Program-made: the position numbers and the translations under genes
Notes under the pieces: generated by a model
The model's database searches: none
Told to the model about the DNA's origin: nothing
The model's input: only the letters and a program-made list of their open reading frames with translations
Assembly (NCBI RefSeq): GCF_920987055.1
Contig: NZ_CAKLBX010000001.1
Span: 978,501 to 1,042,500 of the forward strand
Reading direction: 5' to 3'
Source: Novosphingobium sp. CECT 9465
Lineage (GTDB): Bacteria; Pseudomonadota; Alphaproteobacteria; Sphingomonadales; Sphingomonadaceae
Length of the DNA stretch: 64,000 bases
Shown: positions 29,800 to 39,050 of the stretch, piece by piece
Position numbering within the stretch: the first letter of the stretch is position 1
Layout: each line of letters starts with the position of its first letter

Positions 29800-30726
29800 T
29801 CAAGGATTTGCAGTGGTTTCGCGCCCGGCCAGCGCTTCGGCCAGCCGTCGCAGACCCTCGCTGTCCTTCAGGTTCACGTCTGCTTGCGGGAACGGGATTT
29901 CGATGCCGTTTTCGCGGAACAGCCGCCACACTTTCCATAGCACTTCGGACCGCACGTTGCCGACGCCGCCTTCGGGATCATCGATCCACACGACCATGAT
30001 CATGTCGATGCTGCTCGGCCCGAAGGCATTGAGCAGCACGCCGGGCGAGGGGAAGCTCAATACGCGCGGGGAGGATTGCGCGGCTTCGAGGAGCAGCTTC
30101 TCCACCACATCAAGATCGCTGCCGTACGCCACGCCAACAGGAATGTTGATTGCCACCTCGCGTGAGGAATAGGACCAGTTCTCTACCTGCGACGTCATCA
30201 GGTTTTCGTTCGGAATCAGGTACTCGCGATTGTCGCGCGTAGTGACCGATACCGCGCGGATGCCGATCTTCTTGACCTCGCCGAACGAATTGCCCTTGCC
30301 GTCATTCACCGCGATCACGTCGCCCGGCTTGATCGAACGGTCCATCAGCAGGATGATCCCGGCGATCAGGTTGCCGAAGGTCTTTTGCAGGCCGAAGCCG
30401 ATGGCGAGGCCGAACGCGCCGGAAAACACCGTCAGCGCGGTCAGGCTGATGCCCAGCACGTCGATGCCGATCAGGATCGCCACGGCCCAGATCGCAATCG
30501 TCGCGATCTTTTCGCCGAGCAACTGCTGTGTGCGGTCAAGGCTGTCGATCTTGCGGAACGTGCGCCGCGCCAGCTTGCCGATCAGGTGCGCGCCCGCGAA
30601 CACCAGCGCCATCACGATCAGGATACGCAGCGCGCCCCACACCGAGATGTGATAATTGCCCAGATCGAAGCCGATTTCATTCAGCAGGCGAATGCCATCG
30701 GCAATCTGGTGCTTCAATTCGTTCAC
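29800..30726 (-). CDS. Small-conductance mechanosensitive channel (MscS family)
   Basis: 308 residues from a GTG that overlaps the stop of the upstream PLP-enzyme gene. About three membrane helices, the pore helix region AFGLAIGFGLQKTFGNLIAGIILL, then the beta domain with IKPGDVIAVND and VTTRDNREYLIPNENLM. Expected to release osmolytes on hypo-osmotic shock. Coupling to the upstream enzyme gene is probably transcriptional only. Confidence 0.9.
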   Translation of the reverse strand: MNELKHQIADGIRLLNEIGFDLGNYHISVWGALRILIVMALVFAGAHLIGKLARRTFRKIDSLDRTQQLLGEKIATIAIWAVAILIGIDVLGISLTALTVFSGAFGLAIGFGLQKTFGNLIAGIILLMDRSIKPGDVIAVNDGKGNSFGEVKKIGIRAVSVTTRDNREYLIPNENLMTSQVENWSYSSREVAINIPVGVAYGSDLDVVEKLLLEAAQSSPRVLSFPSPGVLLNAFGPSSIDMIMVVWIDDPEGGVGNVRSEVLWKVWRLFRENGIEIPFPQADVNLKDSEGLRRLAEALAGRETTANP

Positions 30727-31976
30727 GCAGCACCTCCATGCGCAGCCCAGACGGAAAGCGCGCGATCAAGGTCGGCAATAAGGTCGGCGGTGTCTTCCAG
30801 TCCGATGGACAGACGAACGCCGAAGCGGTCGCCCGGCTCCATGCCATGCAGCGGCCAGGCGCTGGCGGTGCGGATCGACGCGGGATCGACCGGCGTTGCC
30901 AGACTTTCGAAGCCGCCCCAGGAATAGCCGATGCCAAACAGGTCCAGCGCATCGATCAAGGCATCGCGCGCGGCTGACGTGCCGCCGTTCAACACGAAGC
31001 TGAACAGCCCGCAACCGCCGGTGAAATCGCGGCGCCACAGATCATGCCCCGGCGATCCCGGCAACATCGGGCACAGCACCCGCGCCACTTCGGACCGCCC
31101 TTGCAGCCATTGGGCAATCGCCAGCGCAGAAGCCGTCTCCGCCTCCAGCCGCAGCTTCATCGTGCGCAACCCCCGCAGCATCAGCGAGGCATCGTCGGGC
31201 GAGACCACAGTGCCCATTCCCTGCGCGCGCAGGCGCAGCTTGCGATACCATTCCTCGCCAGCGCTGGCACTGCCCATCATGCAGTCCGAATGGCCGGAGA
31301 CATGCTTGGTCAGGCTCATCACCGCGATATCCACGCCGTGCTCCAGCGCGGCAAAACCCAGGGACGAGGCCCAGGTGTTGTCGAGCACTGATACGATCCC
31401 GCGCGCGCGCGCGGCCGCTGCCAGCGCAGGCACGTCCTGCACTTCCATGGTCAGGCTGCCGGGGCTTTCGAGCAGCACCGCGCGGGTGCGCTCGCAGCAG
31501 GCGGCTTCGAACGCGGCAAGGTCGGTCGGATCGAACCAGCGGGTCTCCACGCCGAAATCCTTTAGCAATCCGCGCCCCATCACCCGGCTCGGCTCATAGG
31601 CATTGTCGGTCATCAAAAGCACGTCGCCGGGGCGGAGCACGGTGAGCAGAACCCCCGCAATCGCCGCCACCCCCGAAGAATAAAGCACAGTGCCCCCACC
31701 GCTTTTGGCCGCCCCCGGCTCCAGTTGTGTCAGCGCCTCGGCCAAGGCCCACTGCGTAGGCCCCCCACGCCGCCCGTAGTAGAAATTTCCATCCGTATTG
31801 GCCGGATGCGCCCTCAGCGCCGCCATATCGGGATAAAGATGCGTCGAAGCCCGCCACACCGCCGGATTGACCACCGCGCCGGGGTGCTCCGGCGTCCCCG
31901 TCCACCCCGCACGCCGCCCGGCCAGCACGCCGCGCGTTGCGGGGGCGAATTTGCTCATATCGTCAAAACTGCTCAT
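30723..31976 (-). CDS. metC: Cys/Met metabolism PLP-dependent enzyme, cystathionine beta-lyase type
   Basis: 417 residues. PLP-lysine region VMSLTKHVSGHSDCMMGS, substrate-site YYGRRGGPTQ near the N-terminus, and C-terminal GYSWGGFESLATP, all matching alphaproteobacterial MetC-like beta-lyases that turn cystathionine into homocysteine. A gamma-synthase or other family member cannot be ruled out from motifs alone. ATG at 31976; overlaps the mscS gene by four bases. Confidence 0.85.
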   Translation of the reverse strand: MSSFDDMSKFAPATRGVLAGRRAGWTGTPEHPGAVVNPAVWRASTHLYPDMAALRAHPANTDGNFYYGRRGGPTQWALAEALTQLEPGAAKSGGGTVLYSSGVAAIAGVLLTVLRPGDVLLMTDNAYEPSRVMGRGLLKDFGVETRWFDPTDLAAFEAACCERTRAVLLESPGSLTMEVQDVPALAAAARARGIVSVLDNTWASSLGFAALEHGVDIAVMSLTKHVSGHSDCMMGSASAGEEWYRKLRLRAQGMGTVVSPDDASLMLRGLRTMKLRLEAETASALAIAQWLQGRSEVARVLCPMLPGSPGHDLWRRDFTGGCGLFSFVLNGGTSAARDALIDALDLFGIGYSWGGFESLATPVDPASIRTASAWPLHGMEPGDRFGVRLSIGLEDTADLIADLDRALSVWAAHGGAA

Positions 31977-32051
31977 GCTTCGGGCGTTAGCAGAGGGACG
32001 GGGCGGGAGTCATGGGGTTCGGTGCAAAAGCCAGCGTCACCGCCTCAACCT

Positions 32052-32079
32052 TGTCATTCCCGCGAAGGCGGGAATCCAG
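32052..32079 (+). repeat. REP-like palindrome, left copy bounding the GIY-YIG gene
   Basis: Contains the hairpin ATTCCCGCGAAGGCGGGAAT (32056-32075). The 28-base unit is the near-exact reverse complement of 32439-32466, differing only at the hairpin loop and one end base. Confidence 0.85.
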
Positions 32080-32091
32080 CGACATAAAGAC

Positions 32092-32424
32092 TCACGTTAG
32101 CCCAACTGACATCACCCCCAAAGCTGGAAACCCGACATCTTCCGCCAGATCTCGCCAGTCAGGATTTCCCTCCTCAATTAGCCGCAACTTCCACGCCCGG
32201 TCCCACTTCTTGATCCGCTTCTCGCGCGTGATGGCATGCTCCATCGTGGAATGCTGTTCAAACCACACCAGCCGCTTCACGCCATGCCGGTCGGTAAATC
32301 CTTTGAAAGTGCCCTCGCGATGCTGATGAATACGGCCAAGCAGATTGGACGTAACGCCCACGTAAAGCGTTCCGTTTCGCGCTGAGGCGAGAAGGTAGGT
32401 CGTCGGCGAAAACTCGCGCTGCAT
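32092..32424 (-). CDS. Small GIY-YIG nuclease-domain protein
   Basis: 110 residues of a single GIY-YIG domain: YLLASARNGTLYVGVTSNL carries the paired Tyr/Gly motif, followed by the Arg-bearing helix LGRIHQHREG and the metal-site Glu in VWFEQHSTMEHAITREK. Members of this YhbQ/UPF0213-like group are widespread and have uncertain roles. The gene is almost exactly enclosed by inverted REP-like repeats 13-15 bases from each end. Confidence 0.85.
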   Translation of the reverse strand: MQREFSPTTYLLASARNGTLYVGVTSNLLGRIHQHREGTFKGFTDRHGVKRLVWFEQHSTMEHAITREKRIKKWDRAWKLRLIEEGNPDWRDLAEDVGFPALGVMSVGLT

Positions 32425-32438
32425 GCGCGAGGTTGCTA

Positions 32439-32466
32439 CTGGATTCCCGCATGCGCGGGAATGACG
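32439..32466 (-). repeat. REP-like palindrome, right copy bounding the GIY-YIG gene
   Basis: Hairpin core ATTCCCGCATGCGCGGGAAT at 32443-32462; inverted relative to 32052-32079, so the pair acts like terminal inverted repeats of a ~415-bp unit. Confidence 0.85.
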
Positions 32467-32551
32467 AATGGTTTGGTTCTGGCGCTATCTTCTGAAATCC
32501 GCCTTGGTCGTGCACAAGCACACCCGAATTTCCACTGCTCTTCTAATCGTC

Positions 32552-32571
32552 ATTTCCGCGAAGGCGGGAAT
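32552..32571 (+). repeat. Third REP-like palindrome
   Basis: ATTTCCGCGAAGGCGGGAAT, same family and orientation as the left copy, about 90 bases beyond the right copy and just 3' of the sulfurtransferase gene. Confidence 0.8.
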
Positions 32572-32606
32572 TCAACAACAGAAAAACCGCGCAGTTCAAT
32601 CCAAAC

Positions 32607-33449
32607 TCAAACCGCCCCCGTCGCCTTGGGCGTGGCCGGGTCCAGGCCCCATTCGCTCCATGAACCGTCGTAGAGCGAAACATCGTCCTTACCGATGAGG
32701 TGGGCGGCGAAGATCAGGACGTTGGCGGTCATGCCTGAACCGCAGGACGAGATCAGGGGGCGGGAAAGATTGATGTCGGCCGCCTCGAACGCGGCCTTGA
32801 TCGCTTCAGGTGATTTCCACGTGCCATCGGGGTTGAACAGGGTGGAATAGGGCAGGTTGCGTGCGCCGGGGATGTGGCCGCTGGCAAGAGCCGGGTTGGC
32901 TTCGGGCACATCGCCGGTGAACCGGCCCGCGCCGCGCGCGTCGATCAGTTGTTCGGCATGACTGGCAAGATTGGCGAGGACATCGGCCTTGGAGCGCACA
33001 TGGGCGTCATCCGACCAGACCGTGAAGTGGCGCTGGCGCAGCGTCTCGGTGCCTTGCGCGCAGGGGCGGCCCTCCGATTTCCACTTGGCGATCCCGCCAT
33101 CGAGCAGGGCGACGTTCTGCGCGCCGAACATCGTCAGCATGAACCATGCGCGCGTTGCGGACTTGATCGGGCTGTCGTCATAGATCACCACGCGGCTGCC
33201 ATCGCCAAGGCCGAGCGCCTGCATGCGGCTCGCGAATTTTTCCGCCGATGGCAGGGTGTTAGGTATGGGCGAGGCCGTGTCCACCAGTTCGGACAAGTCC
33301 ATGAACACCGCGCCGGGGATGTGGCACGCCTCGTATTCCAGCAACGGATAGCGGCCGTGTTCCGGCAGGAATGCCGTAGCGTCGACAATACGAAGGTCGC
33401 TCGCGCCCATCTCGTCCGCGAGCCACTGGGTAGACACCAGTGAATCCAT
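32607..33449 (-). CDS. sseA: 3-mercaptopyruvate/thiosulfate sulfurtransferase (double rhodanese)
   Basis: 280 residues with two rhodanese domains; the first is catalytically silent and the second carries the active Cys in SSCGSGMTANVLIFAA (CGSGxTA is the mercaptopyruvate sulfurtransferase loop). GSRVVIYDD and FTGDVPEANPALASGHIPGA are further family motifs. Transfers sulfur from 3-mercaptopyruvate to thiol acceptors or cyanide. Confidence 0.92.
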   Translation of the reverse strand: MDSLVSTQWLADEMGASDLRIVDATAFLPEHGRYPLLEYEACHIPGAVFMDLSELVDTASPIPNTLPSAEKFASRMQALGLGDGSRVVIYDDSPIKSATRAWFMLTMFGAQNVALLDGGIAKWKSEGRPCAQGTETLRQRHFTVWSDDAHVRSKADVLANLASHAEQLIDARGAGRFTGDVPEANPALASGHIPGARNLPYSTLFNPDGTWKSPEAIKAAFEAADINLSRPLISSCGSGMTANVLIFAAHLIGKDDVSLYDGSWSEWGLDPATPKATGAV

Positions 33450-33560
33450 GGTTTCCGTTGCTCCTGCCTGCCTTGTGCGACCCGTCTGGCGCGGGTTCGT
33501 CCGGGCAAGACTAGACGCGGCATCGGGGGGCGTCGAGACGAAAAAGCCGGGCGACGATAA

Positions 33561-34658
33561 TCAGGCGAAAGCGGGCACGGGCAGCACGCGTTGCCCGACT
33601 TCGCCATAGACGCGTGGGCCGAGATCAAGGCGAAACGGCTGCAACCGCGCGCCGGAGCTTGCATCGTCAAGCCCGACAACGAAGGCGGAGCGTAGCGTGA
33701 TCGTCTGGCCTGCAAGGGCGGCGGTCACCTCGATTCGCACCAGCGGCACGAAAAGCGCGGCGGTGCCGTGGCGGATAGGAGTGATCGCGGCGAGCGGCAG
33801 GCGGATTTCGCCAACGCATTCGATGACCTCTCCTCCGGTCATGTGATCCAGGCGATGGAGGACGGGGGCGTCGGCTGATCCGAGTTGCTCTTGGGCGGGG
33901 CGCGATGCGTGAGCGGAGGTCATGTCGGCGCGCACGATAACGCCTGTCAGGTCGGCGCTGCCAGTCAGGATAAGGCGATAGGAAAGCGTAGCATTTACAA
34001 GGCTGGCGCTCATGCGGGTTGCGACAAGATCGACGACAAGCGGTGGCGGGGCAGCGGTCGCTTCGACCTTCGCCGGCTTTTCAGAGGTCCGACGCTGGAC
34101 GGCCGGCGGCGCGAACTCTGCGATCGGCTCGTCGCGCATGCGCCGTCGCCACAGCAGCCAGCCGGCCGCAGCCAAGGCGGCGATCATCAGTGTGCCGATC
34201 CAGCCCCATGGCCATTCGTCCTGTGGCGGCTCCAGACCTTCGTCTGACGGGCTAGGAAAAGATCGCACCGGGACGGCGCTGGCAGCGGTGGGCAGCGGAT
34301 CGGGGGCCAGTGTGGGCGTAGTCTGGACTGCCGGGGTGCTGATGCGGGGTGGCGTCGGGACAGGGCGGGAATTGCCCTGCGTTCGCGCGCGCGGCGACGC
34401 TGTTGGGGCTGGTGTCGGTTGCGGGACCGCGATCACCGGCGCAGGCTCTGTCGTTTCGATCCGGGGTGCGCCCGTCGTCACGGCGCGCGGAGGGGCAGCG
34501 TCGGGCACGACCGGGCCTTGGGGCGTAGCCGTTTGCGACGGCGCGGGCGGAAGTTGATAAGATCCGACATCCTGCGCCAACGCGGCGGCGAGCGGCAGCG
34601 CGGTGGCCACCATCGCCGCTGCCGTGAAAACCGGAAATTTCCCCACGATCCTGATCAT
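33561..34658 (-). CDS. Signal-peptide protein with Pro-rich region and one membrane helix, unknown
   Basis: 365 residues from the ATG at 34658 ([21 protein letters not shown] is a signal sequence ending near AALAQD). A Pro/Thr/Ala-rich stretch of about 110 residues leads to a single membrane helix ([20 protein letters not shown]) followed by basic residues, then a beta-rich domain of about 190 residues with no named motif. Likely a periplasm-facing, membrane-anchored protein. Divergent from queF. Not recognised. Confidence 0.7.
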   Translation of the reverse strand: MIRIVGKFPVFTAAAMVATALPLAAALAQDVGSYQLPPAPSQTATPQGPVVPDAAPPRAVTTGAPRIETTEPAPVIAVPQPTPAPTASPRARTQGNSRPVPTPPRISTPAVQTTPTLAPDPLPTAASAVPVRSFPSPSDEGLEPPQDEWPWGWIGTLMIAALAAAGWLLWRRRMRDEPIAEFAPPAVQRRTSEKPAKVEATAAPPPLVVDLVATRMSASLVNATLSYRLILTGSADLTGVIVRADMTSAHASRPAQEQLGSADAPVLHRLDHMTGGEVIECVGEIRLPLAAITPIRHGTAALFVPLVRIEVTAALAGQTITLRSAFVVGLDDASSGARLQPFRLDLGPRVYGEVGQRVLPVPAFA

Positions 34659-34824
34659 GTTCTGGCGAACAGGCGAGGTCGGTTTAATCCCGGCTGAACC
34701 AGAGGGCATCGCCCGCCGACTTGCCCTTGGGCTGCGACAGGTGCATGGCGGCGCGAATGGCGTTGCGCAGGAATCCGCGCGAGCAGACAGGTTTCGCAGA
34801 CAGGTTTCAAGGGACGATCACGAC

Positions 34825-35280
34825 ATGGCCAGCGAAGGACCGCTCCACCTCGGCAAAGCCAGCGCGCTTCCTGCAAGCCCGGAAGAGGCCGCGCTCGATT
34901 ACGTGCCCAATCCGCGCCCCGGCATGCTTTACATGATCCGCTTTGCCGCGCCGGAATTCACGTCGCTGTGCCCGGTCACCGGCCAGCCCGATTTTGCGCA
35001 TCTGGTGATTGATTATGCGCCCGGTGAAACCATCGTGGAATCAAAGGCGTTGAAGCTGTTCCTCGGATCGTTCCGCAATCATGCGGGCTTTCACGAAGAC
35101 GTGACCGTGGGTATCGGGCAGCGCCTGTTCGACGAAATGCGTCCGCAGTGGCTGCGCATCGGGGGGTACTGGTATCCGCGCGGCGGCATCCCCATCGACG
35201 TGTTCTGGCAATCCGGCTCCCCACCTGCGGGGCTGTGGCTGCCGGACCAGGGCGTACCGTCCTATCGCGGGCGCGGCTGA
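34825..35280 (+). CDS. queF: NADPH-dependent 7-cyano-7-deazaguanine reductase QueF
   Basis: Reduces the nitrile preQ0 to preQ1 in queuosine synthesis. 151 residues, the short unimodular class. Active Cys in [12 protein letters not shown], the signature [15 protein letters not shown] and FHED are all present. Start at 34825 with AAGGGA about ten bases before; open frame upstream belongs to the divergent promoter region. I looked for a preQ1 riboswitch and saw none. Confidence 0.94.
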   Translation: MASEGPLHLGKASALPASPEEAALDYVPNPRPGMLYMIRFAAPEFTSLCPVTGQPDFAHLVIDYAPGETIVESKALKLFLGSFRNHAGFHEDVTVGIGQRLFDEMRPQWLRIGGYWYPRGGIPIDVFWQSGSPPAGLWLPDQGVPSYRGRG

Positions 35281-35415
35281 CCGACATCACCACCGCGCCA
35301 CGGTTGCAATTTCAACGATTTGCGCCCATGGGGCCTTTATCGATGAGAAGACCATTGTAGGCATCATCGGCTGAGAGACCCCGCGCGCTCCCGCTTACGC
35401 AGTGGGAGTCCGTCC

Positions 35416-35640
35416 ATGGACCTCAATCTCCTTTACGCCGAGCATCAGCAATCGCTGTTGCGCGCAATGGCCAGCACCAGTGCCAGATTGCGTACGCGTC
35501 ATCTGGCGTGTGCAGGATCTGTGGCACGGCGCATACAGGCCTGGCAACAGGCCGAAGGCGCGCTTGCCGCGGGCGGCTGGACGCTGTTCATGGATGACAC
35601 CGATCTGCATGACCATTGCAACCAAAGGATAATCGCATGA
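35416..35640 (+). CDS. Small hypothetical protein
   Basis: 74 residues (DLNLLYAEHQQSLLRAMAS...), helical, with a GGGAG ribosome site about seven bases before the ATG. The stop overlaps the start of the next small gene by four bases, which supports both being real and co-translated. No family recognised. Confidence 0.6.
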   Translation: MDLNLLYAEHQQSLLRAMASTSARLRTRHLACAGSVARRIQAWQQAEGALAAGGWTLFMDDTDLHDHCNQRIIA

Positions 35641-35867
35641 GCCGCGCCATGAACCTGAGCCTGCCTGAGGCGAAAGTCCGTACCCGTTGCGACCAGGCGG
35701 GGGTTTCGATCAGCGCGATCGAGACTTTGCCATCGGGCGGAACGCGTCTTGTCTGCACCCGCGAAGAAGGCGCCGAGGAAATGCGCGTGGTGTTCAGGAA
35801 GGACGTGATCGAGGGCAACGTGGCGCGCTACACCTTCCAGCGAAGCCAGAATTCGCAATACCGCTAA
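35637..35867 (+). CDS. Small hypothetical protein, partner of the preceding gene
   Basis: 76 residues from the ATG in the ATGA overlap. Mixed alpha/beta pattern (LSLPEAKVRTRCDQAGVSISAIE, then LVCTREEGAEEMRVVF). Size and arrangement suggest a small two-gene operon, but no toxin-antitoxin or regulator motif is visible, so function is left open. Confidence 0.6.
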   Translation: MSRAMNLSLPEAKVRTRCDQAGVSISAIETLPSGGTRLVCTREEGAEEMRVVFRKDVIEGNVARYTFQRSQNSQYR

Positions 35868-35893
35868 AGCCACGCGATGTGGCAGGAACCGGG

Positions 35894-36883
35894 TCAGGCA
35901 GGGATCGGATATCTGATCCCTGCGGGCTTCCTGCGCGCTGACAATGCTCGTCCGATCGGCGTTTCTACATGTCGATGGAACAGTACGCCAACGGTTACGC
36001 AAATGGTAAATCCAACGGGCAGCAGCAGCGCCATCGGTGCCGGTCGGCCCAGCAAGGATACGACGACCAGCGCCAGTGCGTGACGATGGAACAGATAGAG
36101 CGCATAGGAGGCGTTGCCGAGCAGTTCGAGAAAGGCGACCGGACGAAGCCACGAGTCCATGCCGCGCGCGCCGCCAACGATCAGGATTGCGGGCAATGAA
36201 ACCGCCAGGGTATGATTGTCGGTGACACTACCCAGTGTTGCCAGCAGGACAAAGCCGACAGGGCAAAGCCACCATGGCGCCTTCAGCCCGGTCCAGGCCA
36301 GCAGCATGCCTGCCCCGAATTCCAGCACAAGCGGCGAGAGATAAAACCTTGTCCACGGCCCGCTTGCCAACGTGGGTCCGACAAGCCCTATGGCAATCAG
36401 GGCAGCAGCCGTACCCAGGACCGATATCCGGCGCGGCAGCGCCATCGATGCAGCGAAGAAAAGGTAGAACGCAACTTCGAGACACAGCGTCCAGCCCACG
36501 TCAAGCGTCGGTGAAATCAGGCGATCGACGCCATGGACCGGGGTTGGTAGGAACAGCAACGATAAAAGCAGGCTTGCCTCGTCACCGCGATTGGTGATTC
36601 CGGCAAGGACCAGCAGCAAGGTGGCGATCCAGTACAACGGCGCGATGCGAACCAACCGCCGCCGAATGAAGCTCATTGCGTTGGAGGGCAGTTTTTCGGT
36701 CGAGACCACGGCGACGAACCCGGAAATGACCAGAAATATCGAAACGCCATGCTTCATCCAGTAAACCGGATTTACAGTGACGCCGGCAACCAGTCCGTAG
36801 CTGAACATGTGCATGCAAACGACCATCAGCGCGGCGATCACGCGCAGATAGTGAATTGACATGACTTTATCGGAATGCCCCAT
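35894..36883 (-). CDS. Acyltransferase family 3 membrane protein (OafA/NodX type)
   Basis: 329 residues, about ten membrane helices. Begins IHYLRVIAALMVVCMHMFSYG, containing the conserved active His in the first helix, then VSIFLVISGFVAV, RRRLVRIAPLYWIAT and SPTLDVGWTLCLEVAFYL. The family O-acetylates surface sugars or lipids; the substrate is unknown and no polysaccharide genes lie nearby. An ATG at 36862 is an alternative start. Confidence 0.88.
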   Translation of the reverse strand: MGHSDKVMSIHYLRVIAALMVVCMHMFSYGLVAGVTVNPVYWMKHGVSIFLVISGFVAVVSTEKLPSNAMSFIRRRLVRIAPLYWIATLLLVLAGITNRGDEASLLLSLLFLPTPVHGVDRLISPTLDVGWTLCLEVAFYLFFAASMALPRRISVLGTAAALIAIGLVGPTLASGPWTRFYLSPLVLEFGAGMLLAWTGLKAPWWLCPVGFVLLATLGSVTDNHTLAVSLPAILIVGGARGMDSWLRPVAFLELLGNASYALYLFHRHALALVVVSLLGRPAPMALLLPVGFTICVTVGVLFHRHVETPIGRALSARRKPAGIRYPIPA

Positions 36884-36927
36884 CCAGAGGCTTTTCTGTC
36901 AATTTTCCTAATATTTTCTGAAAGTGA

Positions 36928-38094
36928 TCAGGCCGCGTCCTGCATCGGCGGCGGTTCGTGCCCTGCCAGCAGGATCTGGTTTCGCCCGGAATGCTTGGCC
37001 GCGTAAAGTGTTTCGTCTGCCGCTTTCAGGGCATTGCCCTTGGTGGGATAGGCGAAGACATCGGCAATGCCGCCGGAAAACGTGATTCGCCCGAACGGCA
37101 TGTCCGTGGCGCGGTTCACCAGTCTGCGCTCGGCGATCTCCTCGCGCGCGGCATCAAGCCGCCTCCATGCCTTTTCCGGGGTCAGCGCGCGGAACAGCAC
37201 GGCGAATTCCTCACCACCGTGGCGCGCGACGTGGCAGCGCGAATCCGATATGCGGCTGAGCGTTTCGGCCACGACTTTCAGTACGCGATCGCCTGATGCG
37301 TGGCCGTGGGTGTCGTTGATCCGCTTGAAGTGATCGATATCGACAAAGGCGACGGATAACGGCTCACCGGCGGCCCTGGCATTTTCCAGTTCCCTGTCGA
37401 ACGTGGTTTCGAACGCGCGGCGGTTGGGAAGACCGGTCAGGTGATCCTCATCGGCCACGCGCCGCGCTTCATCAAGGCTTTGCTGCAGGGTCGACGCGCG
37501 CTGTTGCGATTCGCTGAGATTGTGTTCGATTTCGCGTGTGCGGCTCATCATCGCGCGCGCCAGCGTTGCCAGTTCGGTGATGACAACCCCGGCTTTGCTG
37601 ACCTGCTCAAGGTCATCGACATGTTGCTTCAGCGCGGCGCCGTAATCGCTGGTGGCGGAATGGGCGCTGGTCGTCGCGCGTGAAAATTCGTCGAGGCTTT
37701 CTTCGAGCCGTGACATCAGCGAGTTCAGCATTTCGGCAGTACTTTCGCCTTCGATTTCGCGCTGGACCTGTTCTAGCCATTTGAGCGTGACGGGCTGACC
37801 CGATTCCGTGCGTTCGAGAATCAGCTGCGTAAGCTTCGGGTTGCCGCCGGTGACGCAATCGTAAGCGATGCCGAGTGTGCGAGGCATGACTTCGAGATCG
37901 TGATCGATCAGGAAATCGGCCACTTTTCCAATCATCCGGCGCTTTGCAGGCAACCACACATCGCGCGCCTGGGGATCGCGGAAGGCGTCGGCATCGACAA
38001 CGGGTATTGTTTCCGAGGCATGCTCATGGTCGGACAGGCCAAGCCATTTCAGCAGACGGGATCGCGAACCGCGCGCAGGATCTTCGTGAGTCAT
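36928..38094 (-). CDS. Diguanylate cyclase (GGDEF domain, GGEEF active site)
   Basis: 388 residues. An N-terminal ~180-residue helical region (with SLMSRLEESLDEFSRA and a coiled-coil-like segment ending LQQSLDEARR) precedes the GGDEF domain: DEDHLTGLPNRRAFE, FVDIDHFKRINDTHGHASGD and the active loop ARHGGEEFAVLFRA. Predicted to make c-di-GMP. The usual product-inhibition RxxD five residues before GGEEF is displaced by three residues. No membrane helix, so cytoplasmic. ATG at 38094 preferred over the upstream GTG because of AGGA before it. Confidence 0.9.
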   Translation of the reverse strand: MTHEDPARGSRSRLLKWLGLSDHEHASETIPVVDADAFRDPQARDVWLPAKRRMIGKVADFLIDHDLEVMPRTLGIAYDCVTGGNPKLTQLILERTESGQPVTLKWLEQVQREIEGESTAEMLNSLMSRLEESLDEFSRATTSAHSATSDYGAALKQHVDDLEQVSKAGVVITELATLARAMMSRTREIEHNLSESQQRASTLQQSLDEARRVADEDHLTGLPNRRAFETTFDRELENARAAGEPLSVAFVDIDHFKRINDTHGHASGDRVLKVVAETLSRISDSRCHVARHGGEEFAVLFRALTPEKAWRRLDAAREEIAERRLVNRATDMPFGRITFSGGIADVFAYPTKGNALKAADETLYAAKHSGRNQILLAGHEPPPMQDAA

Positions 38095-38230
38095 GTCCTG
38101 AAGAACGACGGGCGCCACGCGGTATTAACCACTGTGGCGCCCGCAATTGAGCGATTAGGTAATGTCCCGCAGAAGAATGAGGCGTTTGCAGGGTCCGCCT
38201 TTGATCCGCGTCTCTTGGCGTGCTTCGACG

Positions 38231-38938
38231 TTAACGCACCCTGGGACCGCCGAAAGGCATCGGCGGGGGAGGGCGGCGATGGCCGCGCGGCAATTGTGCC
38301 TGATAGGCACGGCCGCAATGTTCGACGCAATACGGGAAGCCGGGATTCACCTTGTCACCACAGAAGTGGAAGTCGGGTTCGCCAGGGTGGCCCATCGGCC
38401 AGCGGCAGATGCGATCGTTGAGATCGAGCAGGCTGGTCTTGTCCGAAATTTCCGGGCTGGGGCGCGCCGGCACGAGACGGCGGGGCGGCGCTGGCGGAAT
38501 GGGTGCCTGCTGATCACCGGGGCCTTGGCGCAGAAAGCCACCGGGGCCGACCGAGACGATTCGCGGAGCGGGCTTGGGCGCAGGGGCATCGGTGCCCGAT
38601 TCCGCGGCGACGGGGCGCGGCTCAGGCGCAGGTGCGGCCGCGCGCGGGGCAGGCGCGGCAACCGGGGTGGGGACTGGTCGTGGCGGAACCGCCATCTTCG
38701 GTTCGGGCGACGGTGCTGGCGCGGGCTTTGCCACTTTGGGTGCGGCAGCTACGGCCGGTGCGTCCGTCTTTTCATTGGCCTTGACCGGGGACGGACGTGC
38801 CTTGAGTCCAAGGCGGTGGGCTTTGCCGATGACGGCATTGCGGCTGACACCGCCAAGCTCTTCGGCGATCTGGCTGGCGGTGGAGCCGCCTTCCCACATC
38901 TTCGTCAGCTTTTCGATGCGCTCTTCGGTCCAGCTCAT
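38231..38938 (-). CDS. gcrA: GcrA family cell-cycle regulator
   Basis: 235 residues. The N-terminus is a textbook GcrA DNA-binding head (SWTEERIEKLTKMWEGG, SASQIAEELGG-like helix, VSRNAVIGKAHRLGL), followed by a Pro/Ala-rich linker and the C-terminal sigma70-contacting region LNDRICRWPMGHPGEPDFHFCG. GcrA binds sigma70 at methylated GANTC promoters with CcrM. Confined to alphaproteobacteria, so it also supports the taxonomy. Confidence 0.95.
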   Translation of the reverse strand: MSWTEERIEKLTKMWEGGSTASQIAEELGGVSRNAVIGKAHRLGLKARPSPVKANEKTDAPAVAAAPKVAKPAPAPSPEPKMAVPPRPVPTPVAAPAPRAAAPAPEPRPVAAESGTDAPAPKPAPRIVSVGPGGFLRQGPGDQQAPIPPAPPRRLVPARPSPEISDKTSLLDLNDRICRWPMGHPGEPDFHFCGDKVNPGFPYCVEHCGRAYQAQLPRGHRRPPPPMPFGGPRVR

Positions 38939-39050
38939 GCCTTCAAACGTCCTTCATGCGGAGGGGCTTACCCGACCGTTTCATCCTGCACGGGCAATGC
39001 CCGTTCGGCAAATCTTGCCATTGGCAGCCGCGCGCGATACCGCAAGACGC

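Noticed and set aside
31977..32051. Possible SAM riboswitch before metC
   Set aside because: Upstream space is short and no conserved SAM-II/SAM-V-like core is visible.
34659..34824. Possible preQ1 riboswitch before queF
   Set aside because: No C-rich hairpin plus A-rich tail arrangement near the start codon.
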